Shown here in pieces: positions 1 through 4,796 of a stretch of 10,630 bases of DNA. Origin of the DNA: Thermoplasmata archaeon. Lineage in GTDB: Archaea > Thermoplasmatota > Thermoplasmata > SG8-5. A model generated the notes under the pieces. The model made no database searches. It was given only the letters and a program-made list of their open reading frames with translations, and was not told where the DNA came from. Location of the stretch: positions 1-10,630 of the forward strand of contig JAGLQM010000020.1 of assembly GCA_023136815.1 (NCBI GenBank), read 5' to 3'. A program made the translations under genes and the position numbers. Numbering within the stretch: position 1 is the first letter of the stretch; each line of letters opens with the position of its first letter.

Positions 1-230
1 GAGTTCATCACCCACAAACAAATGGTAAGATTGAACGATTCTTCGGAACATTGGAACAGAAACGAAATCTGTTTGATGATGATATTGACCAGTTAATGCA
101 CTGGTACAATACCGATAAACCTCACATGAGCCTGGATTTCGCCAATGCCGAGACTCCGGCTGAAGCTTTCTGGCGAAAGCTGCCGGAGGAAAGAATCTTG
201 GGTTACGGGGGGTGGATGCTTGAAGTGTAA
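1..230 (+). CDS. Integrase-type transposase, C-terminal fragment (partial at window start)
   Basis: The open frame starts at base 3 and ends at the TAA at 228-230, giving 75 visible residues. It opens with HHPQTNGKIERFFGTLE, the signature at the end of the rve (retroviral integrase core) catalytic domain in IS481- and IS3-type transposases. The Glu in GKIER (codon at 33-35) would be the third acidic residue of the DDE triad that coordinates metal for DNA strand transfer. A typical tail follows: WYNTDKPHMSLDF, then the ETPAEAFWRKL motif. The first two catalytic Asp residues would lie upstream of the window, so it cannot be told whether the gene is intact. The tail ends normally, without frameshift. 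Family level is confident; the exact IS family is not. Confidence 0.85.
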   Translation, partial: VHHPQTNGKIERFFGTLEQKRNLFDDDIDQLMHWYNTDKPHMSLDFANAETPAEAFWRKLPEERILGYGGWMLEV

Positions 231-260
231 AATTAATTCGGGATATGACATGCAACGCTC

Positions 261-268
261 CATATAAG
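261..268 (+). promoter_or_regulatory. TATA box candidate for the DRG GTPase gene
   Basis: CATATAAG is centred about 26.5 bases before the ATG at 291, the spacing expected for an archaeal TATA box driving a leaderless mRNA. A second AT-rich box, TTATATAT at 272-279, would instead place the transcript start near 302, just before the alternative ATG at 306. No Shine-Dalgarno sequence precedes either start. Confidence 0.5.
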
Positions 269-290
269 AAATTATATATTCTGTGCCTTT

Positions 291-1409
291 ATGCAGAATC
301 CAGCCATGGGAATAATAGAAGACCAAATTCAGGAAATTCAAGACGAAATAGACAAGACCAAGAAGAACAAGGCTACAATGCACCATCTGGGAAAGTTGAA
401 GGCTAAAATTTCCCGAATGCGTGATGAGGCTGAAAAGAGAGCATCGGCTGGCGGAGGCACTGGCCGAACCTATGCTGTGAGAAAAACCGGCAATGCAACG
501 ATTGGTTTTGTTGGCTTTCCCAGTGTCGGTAAGAGCACTCTGCTAACCAAGATAACAGATGCAAAGAGCGAGATAGGAGCCTATGAGTTCACCACACTGG
601 ATGTTATTCCAGGGGTAATGAATCTTCACGGTGCGAAAATCCAGGTTCTGGACATGCCTGGAATGGTAAGAGGTGCTGCAACTGGCCGTGGCCGCGGTAA
701 AGAAATTCTATCGGTTATTCGTTCCCTGGATTTAATCATGCTTTTTCTGGATGTATTCAATCCACAACTTGAAGCACTTACCAAGGAACTTGAAGCTGCG
801 GCCATACGCTTGAATGGCCGCCCTCCTGATATTAACATTTCAAAACGTGACAGAGGCGGAATAGAAATTCACAGCACCGTGAAACTTACCCACATTGACG
901 AGGATCTGGCCACAGATATAGTGAAAGAATATGGATACATCAGCGCAGATGTTGTAATCCGCGAAGATGTTACAACCGATCAGTTAATTGATTTTCTTTC
1001 CAGCAATAGAATGTATATTCCAGCAATTCTGGTTCTCAACAAAATCGATTTAATGGATGAATATTCCTTGAATGAACTCGAGAAAAGGTTCAGCAACTGG
1101 AAGATAATTCCAATATCCGCAGATGCAGAAATTGGAATACAGGATTTCAAGGACATTGTATACAGTACACTGAAATTCATTAATATTTACATGAAACCCC
1201 AGGGCAAGCCAGCAGACATGGATGAGCCAATGGTTATAACGGCGGGTTCGACAGTTGGGAACGTATGCGCAGGTATTCATCGCGACTTCCAGAACAAGTT
1301 CAGGTACGCAAAAGTCTGGGGTCCAAGTTCGAAATTCCCGGGCCAGACTGTTGGATTGGACCATGTGCTGCAGAATGATGACATTTTGACCATTGTTATT
1401 AAACGGTAA
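291..1409 (+). CDS. drg: DRG/Rbg-family GTP-binding protein (Obg-like GTPase)
   Basis: Archaeal relative of eukaryotic developmentally regulated GTP-binding proteins. The family binds and hydrolyses GTP in the cytoplasm and is associated with ribosomes and translation. Of 372 residues, the N-terminal helical part (about 1-66) carries the family signature NKATMHHLGKLKAKI. The G domain follows: P-loop GFPSVGKS (75-82), DMPG (121-124), NKID (250-253) and the ISA of G5 (275-277), with the DRG-specific insertion between DMPG and NKID. A C-terminal TGS domain (about 313-372) ends with the typical GLDHVLQNDDILTIV. Length is normal for the family. The start at 291 fits TATA spacing; homologues usually begin at the residue here numbered Met6 (base 306), so 306 is a real alternative. 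The gene stands alone and converges on the HPS-RraA gene. Confidence 0.95.
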   Translation: MQNPAMGIIEDQIQEIQDEIDKTKKNKATMHHLGKLKAKISRMRDEAEKRASAGGGTGRTYAVRKTGNATIGFVGFPSVGKSTLLTKITDAKSEIGAYEFTTLDVIPGVMNLHGAKIQVLDMPGMVRGAATGRGRGKEILSVIRSLDLIMLFLDVFNPQLEALTKELEAAAIRLNGRPPDINISKRDRGGIEIHSTVKLTHIDEDLATDIVKEYGYISADVVIREDVTTDQLIDFLSSNRMYIPAILVLNKIDLMDEYSLNELEKRFSNWKIIPISADAEIGIQDFKDIVYSTLKFINIYMKPQGKPADMDEPMVITAGSTVGNVCAGIHRDFQNKFRYAKVWGPSSKFPGQTVGLDHVLQNDDILTIVIKR

Positions 1410-1486
1410 TCTTATGTTCCAGCAATCCGAGACATGATTCCTCGGCCTGGAAGGATAGTAGAATTATTGGAGTGACCCCCTTTTAA

Positions 1487-1531
1487 CCCAAGTTTGACAA
1501 AAAAGTTTATGATTGAAATGTCAAACGTGGG
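1487..1531. repeat. Interrupted palindrome, 13-base arms with 19-base spacer
   Basis: The left arm CCCAAGTTTGACA (1487-1499) and right arm TGTCAAACGTGGG (1519-1531) are complementary at 12 of 13 positions. The core TTTGACA/TGTCAAA is perfect. A closely similar arrangement, TTTGAC(G)-19 bases-TGTCAAAGTTGGGAT, occurs at 4628-4669 upstream of the giant gene. Possible readings are a protein-binding dyad, a terminator-like hairpin, or the abutting ends of transposable-element remnants. The sequence does not decide between them. Confidence 0.75.
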
Positions 1532-1609
1532 ATACCCCATCTGGGTATGCTGAACAATGAGTTAGTTTGTCAAGTTGGTTAATCAGTGAAAGAAAGTTTG
1601 ATGATTATA

Positions 1610-1651
1610 GTTGAATACTTAACCTTTAGAACTTAAGAAGACGTATTCAAC
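1610..1651. repeat. Inverted repeat GTTGAATAC / GTATTCAAC
   Basis: The nine-base arms at 1610-1618 and 1643-1651 are perfectly complementary. The stem can extend inward with TTAA at 1619-1622 and 1633-1636 if bases 1637-1642 bulge out. It lies between convergent genes and may serve as a terminator hairpin. It could also be part of a degenerate mobile element. Confidence 0.6.
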
Positions 1652-1652
1652 A

Positions 1653-1702
1653 TATAGATCACGAACCCTATAAGTATCAATTAAAATAGGTTCGTGACTA
1701 TA
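1653..1702. repeat. Long inverted repeat (hairpin) in convergent gap
   Basis: TATAG-A-TCACGAACC-C-TA (1653-1670) pairs with TAGGTTCGTGACTATA (1687-1702). Sixteen base pairs form with two single-base bulges around a 16-base AT-rich loop. The core TCACGAACC/GGTTCGTGA is nine perfect pairs. Its place 42 bases past the HPS-RraA stop codon fits a terminator or 3'-end structure for that gene. It could also be a mobile-element terminal repeat. Confidence 0.65.
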
Positions 1703-1744
1703 AACGTGATGTCAATTTTCTAGCTGTGTCGATTGGGATAAATT

Positions 1745-3034
1745 TTACTGCTTCTCCCACTTCTTAACATCAATAACCTGAGAAAGAGTACTGCCCCTGC
1801 GTATCTCTTCACGAATACGGCCTTCCTTTTCCATTACATCCAGGGAACGATTGGCAATCTCCACGGCATCCTTCTGTGGGACAACAACAACACCGCTTTC
1901 ATCACCTACAATCCAGTCGCCTGGACAGACTGTCTGATTGCCGCATTTTATTTGAACATTTATCTCCCCGAAGCCTTTTGGTTCTCCGGCTGCAGAGCAC
2001 CTGTGCCTGGCAAATGCCGGAAAGTTCAGGTTCAAAATAGAATCAACATCCCGAATTGCACCGTCAATGACTATTCCAGTTATTCCTTTCTGCTTGCAGC
2101 TTTCCGATGCCAGTTCTCCCCATATTGCAGTTTCTCCGCCATTTACATCGCAGACAATAACATCACCTTTGTTTGCAATCTCAATTGCTTCAACTGCCTT
2201 GGCCCAGTCCCCGTCCATTGTTCTGACAGTAACTGCCTGGCCAATCATTTTTTGGCCGTGATTAATAATTGGAAGTATGCCGGTCATTGGGCCATGAGTA
2301 TGCATGGCATCTGCAATATTGCAGCTTGATACCTTTGAAAATGCTTCACGAATTTCTTCTGGGCCATATTTTTTAAAGTGCTGGCTGACTATTGGTTTCA
2401 TATCCGCGATGGATTGAATAATGTCTATTGTGGCTCCTGCAATATCTTGAGCTTTGGTTATTGCGCCACCGATGATGATTATTGAAGCACCATTCTCAAC
2501 TGCTGGTGCTGCGGATTCCGAGTTAATTCCTCCGGCAACAGCAATAGGAATGTCAACAACTTCCGAGACTGCCTTAACATCTGCCAGTGGGTTTCCGCCT
2601 ACCATTTGCTCATCAATACTCACATGAATGCAGACATAATCAACACCAAGCGCAGCAACTTCCTTTGCCCTTGCTGGCTTATCTTCAACCTGCATCATGT
2701 CAATCATGATTTTGGAGCCGTACTGCCTTGCAGACTTTACTGCTTCAGTTATTGTAGAATCTTCAGAAATACCCATGATTGTGATTACACTGGCCCCGGA
2801 TTTTGTGGCAATTTCCACCTCAAGTCCACCGGTGTCCATTGTCTTCAGGTCTGCGACTATCGTGTACTGGGGAAATTTGGCTCTCAACTGGCGTATAATA
2901 TCCATTCCCTCTGCCTTAATCAGCGGGGTTCCTGCCTCCAGCCAGTCAATTCCACCTTCCACTGTTTCAGCGGCTATCTGTAATGCCCGATGGGCATCCA
3001 CAAGGTCCAGTGCCACTTGGGTAATTACCTTCAT
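1745..3034 (-). CDS. Bifunctional 3-hexulose-6-phosphate synthase / RraA-like domain fusion
   Basis: The N-terminal half (about 1-210) is a hexulose-6-phosphate synthase TIM barrel of the orotidine-phosphate-decarboxylase superfamily. It opens with QVALDL and carries the catalytic DLKTMDTG stretch (Asp62, Lys64, Asp67) and the phosphate-binding AVAGGI and IIIIGGAIT loops. Known role: reversible condensation of formaldehyde with ribulose 5-phosphate; many archaea lacking the oxidative pentose phosphate path run it in reverse to make ribulose 5-phosphate. The C-terminal half (about 215-429) is RraA-like, with CNIADAM, GELAS (306-310), DGAIRD and GDWIVGDESGVVVVP, the fold shared by RNase E regulators and hydroxymethyl-oxoglutarate aldolases; its role in such fusions is uncertain. 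The chosen ATG at 3034 gives 429 residues and begins where the family begins. An ATG at 3061 would add nine residues. The TraB gene lies 52 bases upstream on the same strand. Confidence 0.92.
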   Translation of the reverse strand: MKVITQVALDLVDAHRALQIAAETVEGGIDWLEAGTPLIKAEGMDIIRQLRAKFPQYTIVADLKTMDTGGLEVEIATKSGASVITIMGISEDSTITEAVKSARQYGSKIMIDMMQVEDKPARAKEVAALGVDYVCIHVSIDEQMVGGNPLADVKAVSEVVDIPIAVAGGINSESAAPAVENGASIIIIGGAITKAQDIAGATIDIIQSIADMKPIVSQHFKKYGPEEIREAFSKVSSCNIADAMHTHGPMTGILPIINHGQKMIGQAVTVRTMDGDWAKAVEAIEIANKGDVIVCDVNGGETAIWGELASESCKQKGITGIVIDGAIRDVDSILNLNFPAFARHRCSAAGEPKGFGEINVQIKCGNQTVCPGDWIVGDESGVVVVPQKDAVEIANRSLDVMEKEGRIREEIRRGSTLSQVIDVKKWEKQ

Positions 3035-3086
3035 ATAAATCCCTATTAAGTGTCTGGGCATAAAAATCTATCGTTAAATCATAATC

Positions 3087-3779
3087 TCATATATTGAACG
3101 AATAGGAAACCGACGTTTCATCCTTCTTTTCCGGCTGCCAGTCTCTGACTTCCTTGAGCCGAATAAGCTTGAGTTCCCTATCTTTCAGAAGTTCTGACAT
3201 GCCGGGGATATGGCCGTCCCCCACAAGTGCCAATACCGTTTCATGTTTTTCTTCCAGTTCTCTAAGGTTCTTTGCCATGTGAATATTTCTATCATCAATA
3301 AGCACTTTTTTAAGGGTTGGAAATGACTTGCCTGCATCTTCAATAAAGCTCTCGCCTTCTTCCTGGTATCTTTCCAATTCTTTTTCAACTGTTTTTTTTC
3401 GCACAAAAGGAAGAGCCATTATGGCACTCCACCATTTCATTCTCTCCTTTAAGGTCATTTGTTTTTTAAATCGAACAACAACTTCCAAAATATTCATGTC
3501 AATTAGATATAGTGTGGCGTTTATTTCATTGGCTGCCACAAAACCAGCAACCATCTCATCCCCTGCCTGAACCCCAAAGTCATCGGCAATTCTTGCCTGG
3601 AATTTGGCAAGCATGCCTTTTGGCTCCGGTACTGGCTTCCCCTGAGCACGTGCTTTGACATACTTGAATCTGTTTCCATCCAGTTCCAGACCAACAGCCA
3701 CTGGTACATGTTCCTGGATTATCTGGCGCACTTGTTCTGCAATATCGAACACATGACCCACGCCAACAAGGATTATCAT
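3087..3779 (-). CDS. TraB/PrgY-family protein (short, soluble form)
   Basis: The 230 residues carry TraB-family motifs in order: an N-terminal VGVGHV (5-10, with His9), GLELDGNRF (30-38), VLIDDRNIHMA (159-169) and VGDGHIPGM (186-194). Conserved His and acidic residues in these motifs are thought to form a metal site; TraB relatives include pheromone-inhibiting PrgY and the Tiki proteases, but the archaeal role is not established. Many archaeal TraB proteins have C-terminal membrane segments. None is visible here, and the chain ends in a charged tail. The ATG at 3779 is chosen because a TTTTATAG box lies about 26 bases upstream and homology starts there; an in-frame TTG at 3791 is less likely. 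It may be co-transcribed with HPS-RraA, 52 bases downstream. Confidence 0.85.
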   Translation of the reverse strand: MIILVGVGHVFDIAEQVRQIIQEHVPVAVGLELDGNRFKYVKARAQGKPVPEPKGMLAKFQARIADDFGVQAGDEMVAGFVAANEINATLYLIDMNILEVVVRFKKQMTLKERMKWWSAIMALPFVRKKTVEKELERYQEEGESFIEDAGKSFPTLKKVLIDDRNIHMAKNLRELEEKHETVLALVGDGHIPGMSELLKDRELKLIRLKEVRDWQPEKKDETSVSYSFNI

Positions 3780-3800
3780 TGGCCTACCCAATGATTTTGA

Positions 3801-3808
3801 CTATAAAA
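3801..3808 (-). promoter_or_regulatory. TATA box candidate for the TraB-family gene
   Basis: On the minus strand this reads TTTTATAG, centred about 25.5 bases before the ATG at 3779, so the transcript would begin at or next to the start codon. No Shine-Dalgarno sequence is seen. It lies 21 bases from the oppositely oriented box of the HAD gene, forming a compact divergent promoter. Confidence 0.5.
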
Positions 3809-3829
3809 TCCTGTTTGTTCATCCAAAGG

Positions 3830-3837
3830 TTATAATA
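3830..3837 (+). promoter_or_regulatory. TATA box candidate for the HAD phosphatase gene
   Basis: TTATAATA is centred about 27.5 bases before the ATG at 3861, again consistent with a leaderless mRNA. There is no Shine-Dalgarno sequence in the short interval between them. Confidence 0.5.
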
Positions 3838-3860
3838 TCTTTTTTGAATACCAGCATTAT

Positions 3861-4502
3861 ATGAAATATGACATGGTTGCCTTTGACCTGGACGGAGTGA
3901 TAGTTGCCGAACGCAGCTCATGGGAATGGGTGCATTCTCATTTTGGTGTGGATAATTCTCACTCGCTTGAGGCATTCTGCAATGGGGAAATCGATGACAT
4001 GGAATTTATGCGTTCGGATATTGCAATGTGGCATGACGTGAATCCCGACATTAATATCTGCCAAATCAAGGAAATCTTGCTCAAGGCTACCATAAACAAG
4101 GGTTCTGTGGAAACCATTCAGACACTGAAAAAACAAGGAGTCAAGACCTGCATAATCAGCGGTGGAATTGATCTGCTGGCTGAACATATTGGCAGGGAAT
4201 GCGGCGTGGACAAGGTAATGTCAAATGGCTTCTGTGTCGATAAAAACGGAAAATTGCTGGGTGAAGGAATTCTCCGAGTTAAGTTAAGAGATAAGGCCAG
4301 TGTCCTCTGCCAGATGCTCAAGGAATTTGATGTTGCGCCGGAACGATGTGCCGCAATTGGAAATAGCTGGGTAGATATTTCCATGTTCGAGGTTGCAAAA
4401 TTCGGAATTGCTTTTAATCCCATTGATGGCGAGACAATAACCGCAGCAGATGTGACTGTGGAATCGGATGATTTGAGAGATGTTTTGCAGTATTTGGAGT
4501 AG
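3861..4502 (+). CDS. HAD-superfamily phosphatase, phosphoserine-phosphatase (SerB) like
   Basis: The 213-residue chain has the haloacid dehalogenase core. Motif I is FDLDGVI, with nucleophile Asp9 and acid/base Asp11. A helical cap of SerB type spans about 15-75. Motif II is IISGG with Ser100, motif III Lys145 in RDKASVL, and motif IV AIGNSWVDISMF (165-176). The family hydrolyses small phosphate esters in the cytoplasm with Mg2+ through an aspartyl-phosphate intermediate. The order and spacing resemble phosphoserine phosphatase, but the substrate cannot be read from sequence. Motif IV has Asn168 where the GDxxxD form has its first Asp; Asp172 is kept. The start fits the TATA spacing and places motif I at the usual distance from the N-terminus. 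The gene is divergent from TraB, with 81 bases between starts. Confidence 0.88.
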   Translation: MKYDMVAFDLDGVIVAERSSWEWVHSHFGVDNSHSLEAFCNGEIDDMEFMRSDIAMWHDVNPDINICQIKEILLKATINKGSVETIQTLKKQGVKTCIISGGIDLLAEHIGRECGVDKVMSNGFCVDKNGKLLGEGILRVKLRDKASVLCQMLKEFDVAPERCAAIGNSWVDISMFEVAKFGIAFNPIDGETITAADVTVESDDLRDVLQYLE

Positions 4503-4579
4503 GAAATTTTTTCATTTAAATGCAAGTTTCTGATATGAATGTTTTGATTAACTGTCAAATCTGCGTCTCACCCATCTCG

Positions 4580-4597
4580 AAAACCATACTTGGTTTT
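4580..4597. terminator. Hairpin AAAACCA-TACT-TGGTTTT, possible terminator
   Basis: The seven-base arms are perfectly complementary around a four-base loop, and the right arm runs into a T5 stretch (4594-4598). It could end transcription from the HAD gene, whose stop is 78 bases upstream. It could equally be structural DNA within the repeat-bracketed block. Confidence 0.4.
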
Positions 4598-4602
4598 TGT
4601 TG

Positions 4603-4623
4603 GAATGAATTTTTAATTCATTC
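4603..4623. repeat. Perfect 9-base hairpin GAATGAATT-TTT-AATTCATTC
   Basis: Two perfectly complementary nine-base arms flank a three-base loop, five bases after the previous hairpin's T run. The AT-rich symmetry could form a cruciform or RNA hairpin, or bind a dimeric protein. Confidence 0.6.
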
Positions 4624-4627
4624 TATA

Positions 4628-4660
4628 TTTGACGTATTATTTTTGATTCAAACTGTCAAA
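4628..4660. repeat. TTTGAC-(20)-TGTCAAA dyad, second copy
   Basis: TTTGACG (4628-4634) and TGTCAAA (4654-4660) are separated by 19 bases. This is the same spacing as TTTGACA/TGTCAAA at 1493-1525. The dyad ends 44 bases before the TATA-like box at 4704, a position from which a regulator could act on the downstream gene. Confidence 0.6.
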
Positions 4661-4703
4661 GTTGGGATGCATGGGCGTGGTTGTACCTAGGTAAATAAAA
4701 GCC

Positions 4704-4711
4704 TTTAAATA
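4704..4711 (+). promoter_or_regulatory. TATA-like box for the giant secreted-protein gene
   Basis: TTTAAATA, preceded by AAAAGCC, is the best archaeal promoter candidate upstream of 4797. Transcription would start near 4734, leaving a leader of about 60 bases, unlike the leaderless arrangement inferred for the neighbouring genes. Confidence 0.35.
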
Positions 4712-4784
4712 ATAAATTGTTATGCCCCCATTTGCAATCTATTTTCTCAGGAATGGGGAGGAGACAGTTTGTACAATTTAGAGA

Positions 4785-4790
4785 GAGGGA
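4785..4790 (+). promoter_or_regulatory. Shine-Dalgarno sequence of the giant gene
   Basis: GAGGGA lies six bases before the ATG at 4797 within the purine-rich GAGAGAGGGA. It supports this start and marks leadered initiation for this gene, whereas the other plus-strand genes lack such a site. Confidence 0.6.
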
Positions 4791-4796
4791 ACTCAT

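Larger units (their letters stand above)
1410..1744. other. Gene-free convergent intergenic region with several inverted repeats
   Basis: This 335-base gap separates the 3' ends of the DRG and HPS-RraA genes. I see no plausible gene in it on either strand. It holds three inverted repeats, listed separately, and an extra half-site TGTCAAGTTGG at 1568-1577 that resembles the arm at 1519-1531. The density of symmetrical sequence suggests transcription termination signals for both genes, remnants of transposon ends, or both. Confidence 0.7.
4542..4660. repeat. Near-direct repeats bracketing about 80 bases
   Basis: TTTTGATTAACTGTCAAA (4542-4559) and TTTTGATTCAAACTGTCAAA (4641-4660) differ by two inserted bases. 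A third relative, GATTGAAATGTCAAA, lies at 1511-1525. The right copy continues into GTTGGGAT, matching CGTGGGAT at 1526-1533. The shared block points to a dispersed element or a shared binding site. Confidence 0.6.
4503..4796. other. Repeat-bearing upstream region of the giant secreted-protein gene
   Basis: These 294 bases hold no plausible gene. In order: a T6 run at 4507-4512 just past the HAD stop, possibly its terminator; a near-direct repeat (TTTTGATTAACTGTCAAA at 4542-4559 and TTTTGATTCAAACTGTCAAA at 4641-4660); two hairpins between its copies (4580-4597 and 4603-4623); a TTTGAC/GTCAAA dyad at 4628-4660; then a TATA-like box and a Shine-Dalgarno sequence for the next gene. Confidence 0.7.

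Noticed and set aside
1050-1364. Minus-strand open frame inside the DRG gene
   Set aside because: It is a shadow of the TGS-domain coding sequence, with no motif and no promoter.
1493-1499. TTTGACA read as a bacterial sigma70 -35 box
   Set aside because: The gene content and TATA boxes indicate an archaeon, no suitable -10 box with a downstream gene follows, and the motif is explained by the palindrome.
1487-1531. The dyad as an insertion-sequence circle junction
   Set aside because: Junction spacers are usually only a few bases. Here the arms are 19 bases apart and no transposase lies alongside, so it is kept only as a repeat.
3780-3791. TTG start at 3791 for the TraB-family gene
   Set aside because: The ATG at 3779 fits the family N-terminus and the TATA spacing better; the added four residues have no support.
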